From Progne subis subis (Eukaryota; Chordata; Aves; Passeriformes; Hirundinidae), in assembly GCA_022316685.1 (NCBI GenBank), contig JAKJHU010000136.1:1302001-1366000 (forward strand): a stretch of DNA of 64,000 nt, in the 5' to 3' direction. Below are positions 12,101-23,896 of this stretch, one piece after another. The notes under the pieces are model-generated. The model had not been told where the DNA came from. It saw only the letters and a program-made list of their open reading frames with translations, and made no database searches. How positions within the stretch are numbered: the stretch's first letter is position 1; each line of letters begins with the position of its first letter. The translations under genes and the position numbers were made by a program.

Positions 12101-15100
12101 CAGGTGCAGAGCAGGAGAGCACAGCAAAAGGACGAGGGGGAGCAGGGGAGGAGAAGGGATTAAAAAGCAGACAGATGAGCAGTCGAGGGGATGGAGGAGC
12201 CCAGGAGGAAACAGAGCCAGGAAGGACTGAGGGAGACACGCAAAGCACAGAGAGAAATTGAGGAACACAAAGCCACTTGAGGAAATTCAGCAGCCATGCA
12301 GCACAAGGAGAGAGAGAGAGAAGCAGAGTTCAGCAAGCACAACCAGGCTGCGTTTTGCCAGCTTTGCTCCTCCCCACTCTCATTCGGGATGAGCCCAGAC
12401 ACAAGCTGTGCCACAACTATCCTTAGGTATGACCAAATGTTTCCTGATGATCACACAGCTGCTTGTGCAGAATGAACCTGGAGGAAAACACCTTAACCGT
12501 GAGTGGAGAGAGGAGAAACACTGAATAAAGAACAAGGAGGAAGCAACCACAACCTGGCTGGAAGTAGCAGCAAGCCACAGATAGCTAGCATGAAAATCAG
12601 CCCTACTATTAAAAGAAATAACCAACCCAAACCAAGTGAAAACCAAACCCTGGGGAGCTTTAAGCACTTGCCAATCACAGCAGCTCTGGAGATCCTTCAG
12701 AGGCAGGTGAGCACTTTGCTGTGGCCCTGGCAGCTCCTCAGTGCTCCCCAGGAGCTCTGCCTGCCCCACAGGAGATGCCTCTCCCACACCTACACGTGGG
12801 CTCTGCAAATCCCTTTGCCCCAGGGAGTGGGGAGAGCACAGCCATCAGCCAGTGACCTCTTCCAAGGACATCTGATTCTGGACATGGTGAAGGGCTCTTT
12901 CGTCCCACACCCGAGAGCAGCGAGGCCCAGCAGGACCTGTTGTGTCAGTGCTGCGAGGATGGAGCTGGGCACAGCGAGGCAAAAACGCTGTTTTGTTTCC
13001 TGCTGACCGGGAGAACTGACTTCAGCTGTAATTGCACAGTTTAAGGCCAAAGTGAGAAGCTCCTGCCATGTTCCCACGTGGTCCCCACCTCACCCCACAG
13101 ACCTCTGCTGCTTCACAGATTTTCCCCCAACCCCACTTCAGACTGGGACAGGCTCAGGGTTTGTAACAACAGGGGGGATTTTTTATCTCCTGGCTCTCAT
13201 TCCAGAAGGCGTTCCTTCTGCCCTGCTGATGGAGATGGTGTAAGTCAGCTGCGGTGAGCTGTGAATAACTGAGCTCCAGAGCAGTCACGGCTCTGTACTC
13301 AGCAGCATCCATCTGTGAAGGCTGCAAGGAGCTGCTGAATAACTGAGCTCCAAAACTCAACTGCACCAAGGCAGAGCTGCCTCCAAAGAGCTCCCCTGTC
13401 ATGGGCCCCCGTCACTGCAATTCCCTCAGGAAAAATGCTGTTGAGAGCTGCAGGAATGCAGTGCTCCTCTGGGAGATCCCACTGGAGCCATAGGGAACCT
13501 CCAAAGCCCAGCTTGGTCCTTAGGTGCGACACGGACAAAGAGAATCATAGAATCCTGGAATGGTTTGGGTTGGAAAGGACCTTCAAGTTTATCCAGGTAT
13601 CCACGGGCAGGGACACCTTCCACTATCCCAGGTTGCTCCAAGTCCCATCCAGCCTGGCCTTGGACACTTCCAGGGATCCAGGGGCAGCCACAGCTGCTCT
13701 GGGCACCCTGTGCCAGGGCCTCAGCACCCTCACAGGGTAAGAGTTCCTTCCCCATATCCCATCTAACCCTGCCCTCTGGCAGTGGGAAGCCATTCCCTCT
13801 TCTCCTATCATGAGAATTGCTGATGAACAACCTTCCCTACTGAGAGAATCCCTGATTGCCTGTTAAAGGATGCAATATTAAGGACCCCTCGTTTGCCTCC
13901 TCACAGGAAACACCTGGAGAGCAGTGCTGAAGAGATGATTGGAGGGATGGCTTTTGCAGGCATCCCAGATCCTCGTGATTGCCCTGGGATTGATGTCCTG
14001 CAGAGTCCCAGCAAGCATCCACCAGGACCCAGCTTACTGAAGGTTAGCTGCAAGAAACCTGTCACACATTTATCTCAGCAGAAAAAACAGTGCTGGTCCT
14101 GAATTGTTACAAAAATTTCACGAAGAGAGAAGACAACTGGACTCCTCCTACACTGCACTTCTCAAAGCTGGAGCCTGGACCAAGAGCTCGGGGCCAGCCC
14201 TCCAGAACCAGCTCTGGGGACACCACCCCTCTGTGAGCCCACACATTTGTCACAGTGATGGCTCACCAGCAAAAATCCCTGAGCTTTCTCTGCAAGAAAC
14301 ATCCTGCGCTTCACATCAGTATCCCTCTGCACAATTCCTCGCTCTCTGGCCTTTTGTCTCCTCAGTGCTCCAGGAATTCCAGCAATTCTTGGGCTTGTCT
14401 TGCTGGGATGTGCAACACGGAAGCGGAGGCAGGGAGGACTGTGGAGCCTGAGAAGAGGTTTGAGAATTTCAGACTGGCACAGCATGGGATATTCCCCTTT
14501 CCTACGCATTTCTGCAAGTACCCTTGATGGTGCCGAGTGGATGATGAAACTATTTGATGATACCCACAGAGAATTCACCAGACCATCCTGCTGATCTGTC
14601 AGGATTTCTGGGGAGAAACTGTTCAGGGCTTCATAGCAAGGAGCAGGAAACAGGCAGGTAATCATCCAAAAGCTGAACCCCAAGAATGACAGATAATTGC
14701 CAAGTGACACAGCAGGGCTGGCACTGGCACACCTGGCACCAGCAAAGCTCTGGGCTCTGAGAACAAACACCCCAGTAACTTCCCCTGGGCTTCTCCCAAA
14801 TCCTCAGGCCTCCCCTGTGAAATGATTAGTGCTCAACAAGCCCCAGATGGAAACAGGCCGCCTTCCTCTCCTCTTCAAGGTGGTGGTTCTGCTGTTTTAT
14901 TGAGAACGAGCCTCGTGGTCGGGACTCGGCTGCGCAATAAAACACTCACAGGAGAGTGGGGAGAGGATGTGGGGCGGGAGGCAGAAGATGAGCGTGAACA
15001 ACATCCCAGTTTTCAGCCACGGAAATGGGAAAATCGGCCCTCCCAGCATCTGCAGAAGCCTGGGAAGGGTCTGGTACCCTCCGTTTAAAAACCCCTTCCA

Positions 15101-18100
15101 GTGGAGCTGCTTCTGGCAGCCACCAGCTCAGCAGAGGCTTCAGAGCTTGCAAACGGCCCTGGGTTCACCAGGACAAAAGGAAGCGGGTGCTCAGCTGGAA
15201 CGCTGGTTTTGGCCGGAGAGCTGCAGGGGCTGGGGCTGGGGAGGGCTGAGCCAGCCCTGTGCCCTCCTCAGGAGCCATCTGCTCCCGGCTCCCCGTGCCG
15301 ACAGCCCGGGCTGTGCCCCCGCGGCCAGGCGAAACCTCCGAGCCCCGGCAGCGCTATTTCCGTCCGGGATTTGCACGGGGATGGATCCTTCCCTCTGCTC
15401 CCTGCCCGGCTGCCTCGGGACGGGGGCTGGGAGCCGGCAGCGGCTCCAGGGCCCTGCGGCAGCTGGGGAATGGGGGCGGACGAAGGCTCCGAGCCCCGCA
15501 GGCGGTCAGGGGGGAGACAGAGACCTGCACGGGATCGTCCCGTCCCAAATCCGCTCACGGACGCTTCAGGAGCATCCTGGGCTCCCCAGACCCTCTCCTG
15601 CCCCCCTGCCACTGCTGTGGCACCGTCCCTTAACCTGCAGGAGCCTCTCTCCCGACACGGACGCTCAGGATGTAAATTAAACGGGAATTCGTGCGATCTG
15701 GGGGTTTTATACGCTGAAAGGGAGCGGGGGTTTTTCCAATAGGCCGCGAACGGTGGCAGGTGAGGATTTTGGAGGCAGAGCAGATGCTGGGAGGTGGGGA
15801 GAGATCTGCCCATCTCCAAGCACCGGGAAGGGCTGATCCCGGGATGTCTTGGACAGGCTGCCAAGGCTCACCTGCGAGAAGGGAAGGAGGATCCCCCCTC
15901 CCTGCCTCCCTCTGCGCCAGGGGGCTGCCGCTGGAGCAGCAGAAGGAAACCACAGCTCCTGCCCGGACGGAGCAGTCCAAGCACGGCACGGGCACGGGCA
16001 CGGGCCCTGCTGGAGCTCCCCTGGGAGCGCTGCAGAGGGAGAACTCGTCCCAAATTCTGCCCGTCCAACAGCTTCACTAGCACAGAGCCACAAAAGGACT
16101 CGGGGAAACCGGGATGGGGGAGAAGTCACCCAAGCTGAGAGGGGAAAAAAGGCTCACGGCAGGCGAAAACGCGAACTGAGAAGAGGCGTGGTTAGCATAC
16201 AGTCCGCGGTGCGAGGTGCCATGGCTGAAGCGCATCCTGCTGGCCTGGGCACAGGGCACGTCACTCCCTGCTCAGCCAAGCTGGCGACAGGCTCCTGGTG
16301 GGGACCGGGCTGTGTGGAAAGCTTCCAAAGGGGCCAAAGGTTTCCAGCTCTTAGGGAATGCAGCACAAGACGTGGTGGGCCCAAAGAACCCTCTGGGGCC
16401 CATCCCACACAGCACCTTTTCATGTTAAGGGCAAGTGCACCCACAGCCTAAGGGCCTTCAATCTGATTTATTAACTCACTTCAGCAAAGGGGGACTTCAT
16501 CCCTGCTCCTGGAATGCTTATTCCCTTCATTTTATTACACTAAGCAAAATAAAGAGAAAGCTGCCTTTTTTTTTCTTTCTTTTTTTTTTTTTCCCCCCCC
16601 CCAGCCAGCATTAATGAGGTATTCTGCATACAGCTGAACATCACCATGAAACCCAGAAAGATCTCCCAGGTTTTAAATTTGGCATCCTGTTGTGCCTGCA
16701 AAGGAAGGAAGTGATTTATCCCTCAAGCTGGTACTTGGGTGATTTGTAGGCATTTTCTCTTTGCTGGGTTGGGGATACTTGAGTTTTTGTTGCCATTCTA
16801 TAGCTACTCCAAACATTTTAAGAGGGCACAAAATAAAGTGCCTAAAAATAACTGCCACGGAATTATTAGCTGGAAGTTGAAGTAGGAGCCAGCTGCCTGA
16901 AAGCAAAGCCTGTGTGGGGGCTTTTGGGGGCTCAGAGCTACCACTGCAATCTGTTATTCCTCTTTCAAGCATTCCAGCATTTCATGAGGCACCTACAACA
17001 GCCAATCCATCCCCAAAGGAAAGATAATTTAACACCATTCCAACCCATACAAGGTTCCACGTGCCAGCTCCTGTAAGATGCAGAATATGGGATTAAAATG
17101 AAAATGCAAAGTAAAGGTTTGCACTGCGTAGCCCAGTGCAGGGCAGTCCTGCCTATCTGGGTCACAAGGGGTTGACTTTTTGCCATAAAGCATTGCTGTT
17201 AAATAATATCAACTACTAAATACACGGAAATAGGCTGCTCCAAGGAATTGGATGAGGGTCTTTGTCTCCTTGCCTCGGTTTCCCACCTGTCTTAGCACAA
17301 GTTATGGTATGGCCTTGTTATCCATCAGAGGCTGCCAAGCACATTTCCAGGAACAGGACTTCTCTTACATAGCCCTAGACTTGATTCTGCAGAGGACAGA
17401 ATGACAAATACTTTTATTTACCCACCAAAATTCACTCACTAGCTAAAATAAAATAAAAACCAGCTGAGAAGAGAGGAAGATTAGAAAGGAAATCAAAAGC
17501 CAGGCACACTAAAATCCAACTGCTGGCTGACTGCACATCAGGGGAGGGAAAAATACGCCACGAGCTGTTAGTTATGCAGATAATTATATCCTTGATGAAT
17601 AGCGGGGTCTTTTGGAAAACAGTTCGTTCCTGATTGAATTAATGGAGGAAAACCACAGGTTTCAGACAGGCACTGGCAATGTCTGTACAGCCCTGGCTTC
17701 GCCCACCCCGAGTTCAAATCATCTCTGGCCGTGGCCACCATCAAATCCCTGCTCACAAGAGCAGGATGGAAGAGAGGAGGGATCTCCACTGGATTTTGTG
17801 CAGGGGCTGAAGGGAACCAGACTAACATCCCTCCTGCCTTCCCAGGGAGGATGGTGGTGTCCAACACTGCCATCCCAACACCTTAACCCAATGCTGGAGC
17901 TGGGTGCAGAGCTATTTTTAAAACACCAACAAAGCACTGGCTGCCAGAGATGTCAGCTGGGTCTCAAAGTCGGGCTGGTCCTGTTGCACAAAGCCAGGGA
18001 GAAACGAGCGGCTGCCACACTCCAGCTCTCAGGAGTGCGCTAAAGGCAAATGTACTCTCCTTCCACCCCCGGGATTATTTTTTCCTTTGGCTATTTCAGT

Positions 18101-21100
18101 TGATTGAGGCTAAAATAAGAACAGGGAAAAGCAACACCAAGGTTAAAAGCGCCTGCTGGCATTGGTTTGGAGACAACACACTGCGATCCTGCTGGTTCAG
18201 GTTCCAGCGTGTGTTAAACACAGATTTTCTGCTACATGGGACGAGCAAACATTTTATTGAATTACCTTCAAGATTAAAAAAAAATCACTGTCTGGGCATT
18301 CTAACAGGTTTCCCATGAAGAAGCACATAATGAGTAAATATAAAAATCTGTTAGGGAGAAGACCAAAATAACCTCACTGTCACGCTGGTGCACCCATCAT
18401 GGCTTGCACACAACAGCAGCTTCACTAAATACTTTCAACACAGAGTTTCCCAGACTAAAATTTGCTGCTGAGCCACGTGAGCAGCCCGGGAATCACCAGA
18501 ATCATTTATTTTCCTTTCCAACAAAGACTTCTTGATGTGGTTTTCCTCCCTTCCAGCTGAAGAGCACACCGACATTTTGCACCTCTCTGCAGCTCACCCA
18601 CACAGCTCTGCTGCTTTCCCAGCTAATGTCACCTAAAGGATACAGGGGAGCCCAGGGGGATGTCCCTTGGCTGAAACTGTGGGGTTTTCACCCAGGCTGC
18701 CACCTGCCTCCCCACTGGGGTGCTTCTCTGAGGGTTCAGGATGTGTTTTCAGATCCCCAAAAGCTCATGTCGTAGAAGCACAGAGACAAGGGACTGAAAG
18801 CATGGAGCAGCTTCATTAGTGGATTTGATGATTAAAAGCAGCCAGCTCTGAAGGCAGCGTAACAGCAGACAGGGACCAAGATTCCCTGCTAATCACCCAC
18901 CCACAGCAGGAACTGACCTGGCAAACCCCAGCCACGGCTATATTCTAGAGGAAAAGGCATTTAGCTATCTGAGTGAGCTGAAACACTGCATTTCCCCTCT
19001 AAGGGGCTTTTAATGCTCCTCTCGCCCTGACCCAGTGGTGTTTTCGGTTCTGGCTCGGTGCAGGGACTGTGCTGAGAAAGGGCTCTGACCACAACCATGC
19101 TTTTGGGGCCCAAACCTGCCCTGAACCTCCCTCAAAAAGTTACAGAGCCAGACTTTGCATCCAGACAGGGAGGCAGAACTTGCCAGAGCAGAGCAGAGCA
19201 GAGCAGAGCAGAGCAGAGCAGAGCAGAGCAGAAACTCCGGACTCCCACCCACGGCTTGCCAAGACCTCCCTCAACTCTCCCATCACCCCCACGTCGATTT
19301 CCAGCCCCGGGGGAACGTGAAAGATGCCAAGCCCATCTTTGGCCATTATGAGGTCTGTCATTTCATTCCACCCAGGTCATGGCATTTGTATTTTCATTAA
19401 TCGCAGCCTCCCGGGTCAGCACGAACGGGAAGTTACAGCGCCAGTGCTTCACGGCTCTTAAACTCAACACGGTTGCAGAGTTAATAAATGAAATCCTATT
19501 TCTCAGAGCCAAGAGGCTTCCTGAGCAGATCACACAGCCTTCAGCCAGACCACGAAATCCGTGTGCCGCTGCCTTCTGCAGGAAAACAACTGGCACATAT
19601 GGGAGCAGTACAAGAAATTACAGCGTGGAGGCAATTTTGTTGTCCCTATCCATGTGCTTTTCTTTTGATGCATGGGAAGTTTTGAGTCCTCTCCATGCCA
19701 GGGATGCTCTGAAAGGGAGGAGGAATGTTTTACTTTATTGTCAGGGTTTTCTAACAGGGCACTCTCTAAATATGGAGGAGGATTATCTCAGAGAGGCAGC
19801 AGCCCTAAACTCGACTTTAAAGGGAGATTTAGCTTTTTATAAAGGAGGCACTCAAACTGAGTGTGCTTTGGGTTGGGAGAAGACACAAAAGACTTTAATT
19901 CCTGTTTTCCAGGAGAGGTCATAAACAGTGCCCAGAAGTTTTGTTTTTAAAAAAGCATCATTTTCTGTAGACTATGCAAACACAGTGCTGTACAGCATAG
20001 ACAGAAGATGCAGGGACTCGAGAAGATATTAACATTTTACTGACATTATTTGCAAATTGCCTCTTACCTCTCACAGTAATAGACCCAAAATAAATCCAAG
20101 CAGCCCAGCGCTGCCCTTGAACACCAAAATACAGCAGAGAGCTGTGTGTAGTGCCAATCATCACTGCTCCAGTAACAGCAAGAGCCCAGCTCATCCCCTC
20201 CTCCCTGAGCAGCCTCTGCAGGAAGCTGCAGCCAAAACCCAGAAAAAGCCTCATTTTACCCTAATGGACGTGGTTACCTTGGGGTACAGCTGGATCCCTG
20301 GCCTGCTGAATGAGACTGGGCATTTTAGGATGGCTGATTCCCTGACCACCACTGCTTTTTAAAGATTGCAGCCAGTGGTGAAGTTACTTACAGCTTCAGC
20401 TTCAAGATGAAGTTTTTTCTTTCGGATCTTTCCCTTTTTTTAAAAAAACTCACTTTAAAACACCTGCATTGGTGCAAACCACCGTGATTTCTGGGCACTC
20501 AAGTTGCCACCTGCAATTTCAGTGCAGCCTTGACTGTGTGCAGGGCTGAAAAAAGCAGAAAGGCATAAAAAGGGTGTGTCTTTTCATTAAATGTGCTCCA
20601 AATTTAAAAACAAAAAAAAAAAAAAAATATCCCAGGAGGAGAACGTAGTGAAAAACACATCGACAGCACCAAGATCAGCTGCCATCAGGCACCTGGTGCA
20701 CACAAGAGGCAGCATCCTGCTGCTTCTGAGCTCACTGGAGATGGAAAGGAGCAGTCTGGAGTACTTTTTTAAAAGTTACAGCTCCCCAACCAAGAGAAGG
20801 GAGAGTCAGGAAAAGGAGACAGAAAGGAGACAGGGGGCTGGGAAAGCAGAGCAGAGAGAAATCCTAGCTAGCAGGAGTTAGTGCTCCCTGCACAGGGTTC
20901 TGCAGCCGGGAACGTGCAGCCTTTTCCCTGCAACCCGGCAGGGGAATGCGCCTCGTCCAAGGGCACAGGCTGCTCCTGCTCCTGCCCAGCTGAGGAGTAG
21001 TAAATAGTTAATTACATGGAACAGATAAGCACGTTATGTGCAGCACGGCTCAATGCATTATTCACTAGGGCTTGGGGGAGAAAACCAGCACAGGGGAAGG

Positions 21101-21825
21101 AAGGGGGAGGAGAAATTTGTGCTGCCTCAAGGAGCACTCTGATTTTGCGGAAGATCAGCGTTAGGATGAGGGGATGCAGTTTCCCTTTGGAGTACCTTAA
21201 ATAAACGCACTTTCACACAGCACCAGCGTCCCTCAGAGCTTTTGCTGTGGCTACACAGGTGACAAGCACAGCACAAATCTCTACCTGTTGCGGTGAAACG
21301 CCAGGAGCAGCAAAGAAACCGAGGCACGCTGCACCCCATGGAAACAACCGCACAAAGCTAGCATTTCCAACCCCATCGCCGGTAAAAACCCCAGGACGTC
21401 CAACCTCAGCTCTCTGAAGGGGCACTTCTGGCTGCCTCCTCTTCCCGGCGGCTCAGGAATGGGAAGACAGACCCCAAAGGCAGTAATTGAACACTCGGAA
21501 CAAAAGGCCCGGACGGGAGGCAGCACTCGCCTCGGTCCATCGCACCTAGCAAGCGGGGAACCGCCACAAAGCCGACCGCGTCCCACAGCATCACCGCCCC
21601 ACCGCTCCTGAGGCCGGGCGCGGCGTTTCACCGCGTCCCAGCGCCCTGGACTCGCTCCCCGCTTTGCTTCCCTCCCGCCGCGTCGCCGGCGAGGCCGGGC
21701 CGGAGCCCCGCCGGGCTGCACGGCGAGCGGAGCCCCGGGGAGCCCGGCCCGGCCCCCGCCTGCCGAAAGCGGCGGCCGCACTTACCCAGGACGAAGCAGA
21801 GGAAGCGCCGCGGGAGCAGGGCCAT
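2911..21825 (-). CDS. RAMP1: RAMP1, receptor activity-modifying protein 1 (three coding exons)
   Basis: A single-pass type I membrane partner of class B receptors. With CALCRL it makes the CGRP receptor and with CALCR an amylin receptor; it aids trafficking and shapes ligand choice at the cell surface. Joining 21,825-21,786, 10,522-10,384 and 3,166-2,911 gives 435 nt in one frame, 144 residues plus stop, close to the 148 of human RAMP1. Residues 1-22 form a signal peptide. The ectodomain has six cysteines (C23, C36, C53, C68, C78, C100), each exactly four residues from the human positions. The RAMP signature CYWPN is at 78-82. A transmembrane helix spans about 116-135 and a short basic tail ends SKRSEGIV, almost the human SKRTEGIV. 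The ATG is in strong context (GCCATGG) inside a CpG island. NCT at 67-69 and NCS at 99-101 are sequons that I recall human RAMP1 lacking. Confidence 0.96.
3434..3468. repeat. Two overlapping palindromes
   Basis: GGGTTTTCGAAAACCC (3434-3449) is a perfect palindrome. It overlaps CCCCATATA-AAAA-TATATGGGG (3447-3468). Both are in RAMP1 intron 2. Confidence 0.9.
8432..8502 (-). mobile_element. CR1 LINE fragment (3' end)
   Basis: The plus strand reads AGAATCACAGAA...GGTTGGAAAAGACCTCCAAG, the reverse complement of the familiar CR1 3' terminus. It is short and 5'-truncated. Confidence 0.65.
9593..10212 (-). mobile_element. CR1 LINE 3' fragment
   Basis: The plus strand follows the reverse complement of the CR1 3' region. 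Recognisable phrases include a CAGAATGGCTGAGGCTGG start, the CTCACAGTGAAAACA segment, and CCAGGCAGACAACATCCACT near the end. It is 5'-truncated and diverged. It ends about 170 bp left of RAMP1 exon 2. Confidence 0.8.
10384..10522 (-). CDS. RAMP1: RAMP1 coding exon 2
   Basis: A 139-nt exon between acceptor CTTGCAG and donor GTAAGT. It encodes the end of the signal peptide and the first ectodomain helices (CQEADYGWMIRHYC, then LWCDWDETVG). Phases match both neighbouring exons. The large frame on this strand at 10,267-10,599 is in a different phase and is not the coding one. Confidence 0.95.
11732..11797. repeat. Imperfect (AAG/CAG)n purine-rich repeat
   Basis: GAAGCAGAAGAA-type trinucleotide repeats. 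They create a false poly-Leu frame on minus and a Glu/Lys-like frame on plus. Low complexity, with no coding support. Confidence 0.8.
13541..13820 (-). mobile_element. CR1 LINE 3' fragment
   Basis: Starts on plus with AGAATCATAGAATCCTGGAA, the reverse complement of the CR1 terminal octamer repeat. It continues through GGGACACCTTCCACTA and CCTCACAGGGTAAGAG. A typical 5'-truncated CR1 insertion in RAMP1 intron 1. Confidence 0.88.
15230..15680. promoter_or_regulatory. Intronic CpG-rich block in RAMP1 intron 1
   Basis: About 450 bp of locally high GC and CpG (many CCCGG, GCGG and TCGGGACGG motifs) in otherwise ordinary intron. It could be an alternative promoter, an enhancer or simply a GC-rich patch. 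No first exon was recognised. Confidence 0.3.
16565..16604. repeat. T-rich then C-rich homopolymer tract
   Basis: A run of T with few C interruptions, followed by ten C. Low complexity. Confidence 0.8.
19184..19233. repeat. (CAGAG)10 pentanucleotide microsatellite
   Basis: Ten perfect 5-bp units in a row. As 5 is not a multiple of 3, it opens all three frames and so causes several spurious open frames here. Confidence 0.95.
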
Positions 21826-22060
21826 GGCCCCGCGGCAGGAGCGGCTCCGCTCCCGGGCCGGGCGGGCTCCGCGCCCGCGGCGCTGCCGGAGGGGCGGCCC
21901 CGGCCCCGGTCCCAGCCCCGCCCGGCCCCGGCCCCGCTCCCCCGCGGCGGAGGAGGGGAAGCGCTGCCGCGGGGCGGTGCGATGCGATGCGGTGCGATGG
22001 AGCCCGGGCTCGCCTCTCCGCCCGCTGCCCCTCGCAGCCGCGGCAAAGCGAGCGAACGGC
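21540..22060 (-). promoter_or_regulatory. RAMP1: RAMP1 CpG-island promoter and 5' UTR
   Basis: Very GC-rich with dense CpG, centred on the RAMP1 start codon at 21,825. GC-box-like CCGCCC/GGGCGG runs are present and no TATA box is obvious. The start site is probably between 21,850 and 22,050; I cannot place it exactly. Confidence 0.7.
21786..21825 (-). CDS. RAMP1: RAMP1 coding exon 1 (start codon, signal peptide)
   Basis: Forty coding bases encode MALLPRRFLCFVL plus one base of the next codon, then donor GTAAGT. The hydrophobic start suits a signal peptide, and the ATG has a near-ideal Kozak context. It is too short to stand out as an open reading frame. Confidence 0.92.
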
Positions 22061-22774
22061 TCCGGAGGAAAGTGCGGAGCAGTCCTGCCTCCTCGGGCGC
22101 TTTCCTTAACCCCCTTCCGCCTCCACCGAGGAGATTTCTCCCTAGCTAAAAAATCCCGCCTTCCCCCTTTCCAGTGCTGAAGGCGCACATGGAACGCGAT
22201 TTTAAGGAGGAATGCTTTGTGGTGTCCTCTTTTTTATCCGTTCGAGAGTAACGGCGTTCCCGAGCTCCTACAGCTCCACCTGCAGCTCGCTCCCGAGCAG
22301 CAGAGCCTGCCTGGGCTCCGCGGGTGCTCCGCAGCGGGACAGCGCAGGACTCTGCCCCACAAATCGCTCCTCTAACGCTTCAAGTCAGCCCTCCCTCTCA
22401 AGGGGAGAAGATCAATAAAAAAGGGAATGTGAAGGAACACCGGAGTGTGGGAACTCGAGTCTTTCACATCGTGCACACTTCTCTCCCAAGACGAAGACAG
22501 CAGCTCGCAGGCCAGTTCTTCCCAGACCATTATCATCTGCCTAATTACAGAGCCAAGGTCTGGGAACAGAAACAGCAACAGTTGCTGGTAATGACGTGGA
22601 CGAGCAAAGCCTGGGACTGCTCCCACCCTGACGGAGCAGGAGACACCAGAGCTGAGGCCTCACCTGCAGCACCGGGACCGAGGGCACAGCACAAAGCCGC
22701 GGCTCTGCCAGCGGCTCTGCCATGGGAGAGGGAGCAGAAAAGGCCTGGAAACAGCACAGCATTGGCCCAGCTTC
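22061..22774. other. Spacer between the RAMP1 promoter and the RBM44 3' end
   Basis: About 0.7 kb without a recognised gene. GC content falls from the RAMP1 CpG island towards the RBM44 poly(A) site. RBM44 and RAMP1 are in tandem, so this holds the proximal RAMP1 5' flank. Confidence 0.7.
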
Positions 22775-23754
22775 TTTGAAAAACGAATTTTAACCTTTAT
22801 TGACAGTAAACAAGGCTGCTCTTTCCAGCAAGATCTAGAACAAAGTACAACAAAGAGACTGAGTCAGTACAGATGAGCTTTGAGCAGAATCACCTTCTCT
22901 CAATGTGTTACATTACCTGTTCCTTACTATGGAAAACAGGGATTCTTTTTCTCCCCATTATTTACTAATGACTTGGCCATTTCACACCTCCCTCATGATG
23001 AAAATAGAAATTATTATAAGTCATCATCTCTCATGCAAAACAACAGGAAAAAATACTGCAATAGGAACAATTAGGACTGCAGAGCCCACGCACCACTGCA
23101 AAACCAAATAATCACTGCACAAGGAAAGCACCACACATTTCGAGGCTGTGAAAATCTGACTGAAAATGCTTCCTAGCGTAAGATTTTAATTTTTGGGGGA
23201 TGAGTTTCTGTCCCCATCTGCAGTCCTGTGAAAGTCAGACAGGAGATTAATAGAAAGACTTTTCCTTTTTGCAGGAAGCCTGGTAGCGGCACTGCCAGAA
23301 GGTACCTAAAGCAAGCAGAGCAGCAGGCTGAGGAGGAGAGCAAAACAAGGAGGGATGGACACATCCCTGGAGATCTGACTCTGCCAGGTTGGCAGCCCAG
23401 AGCTGGCCCCCAGGCACCAGAGAGAAATCATCGGCGTTTTGATGCGGAACTGAGGCAGCGCCGGGATTTCCTCGTGCGAGGCTGAGCACGGCCTGGCCGG
23501 CAGGCGTCAGCTCTGTACCGACCGTGTGTGACAGTGCCCTGCGCAGAGCTCGGCGGAGCAGCAGCCCAGCGTTACCCACCGCTACACCGAGGTTTATACA
23601 ATCCCACCTGCTGAGCAGCTCCCAGCCCCCACCAACCACTGCTGCAGGGAATGACCCTGGCACCTCCTGCAGGGCTTTGGGCTGAATTAATCTGGTCAGG
23701 CTGCAGAGCTACACCAAGTCACTGGGGTTCAATCACCTGGAATATTCACCTTTT
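22775..23754 (-). other. RBM44: RBM44 3' UTR
   Basis: Non-coding sequence between the RBM44 stop and a minus-strand AATAAA (plus 22,796-22,801), with expected cleavage near 22,775. The end is inferred from the hexamer. Confidence 0.6.
22796..22801 (-). terminator. RBM44: RBM44 poly(A) signal AATAAA
   Basis: Reads GTCAATAAAGG on minus, about 950 bp after the stop. The only good hexamer before the RAMP1 promoter. Confidence 0.55.
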
Positions 23755-23896
23755 TCAGGGCTTCTCCTGCTGAGCACAGCGCACCGATCTCCTCAGAATG
23801 GCAGAGGTCTTCTCCTCAATGGAACTGATGGACAAGCCACTCAGGACACCTTTGTTGATTTTCCTCACCTCCTGCACAGCCTCCACAATCTCCTGT
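23755..23896 (-). CDS. RBM44: RBM44 coding exon 12 (C-terminus)
   Basis: 142 nt from acceptor TCCCGCAG to TGA at 23,755-23,757. Encodes QEIVEAVQEVRKINKGVLSG and onward, the last conserved block of RBM44. Confidence 0.85.

Larger units (their letters stand above)
10523..21785 (-). other. RAMP1: RAMP1 intron 1
   Basis: An 11.3-kb intron. It holds a purine-rich AAG/CAG tract (11,732-11,797), a CR1 fragment (13,541-13,820), a CpG-rich block (about 15,230-15,680), a T/C tract (16,565-16,604) and an AGAGC pentamer array (19,184-19,233). No exon-like sequence with family similarity was seen. Confidence 0.85.

Noticed and set aside
14162..14770. 202-codon minus-strand frame in RAMP1 intron 1
   Set aside because: No family similarity. 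Composition is ordinary intron next to a CR1.
19379..19924. 181-codon plus-strand open frame in RAMP1 intron 1
   Set aside because: No family similarity, no promoter or splice logic. About one frame of this length is expected by chance in 64 kb on both strands.
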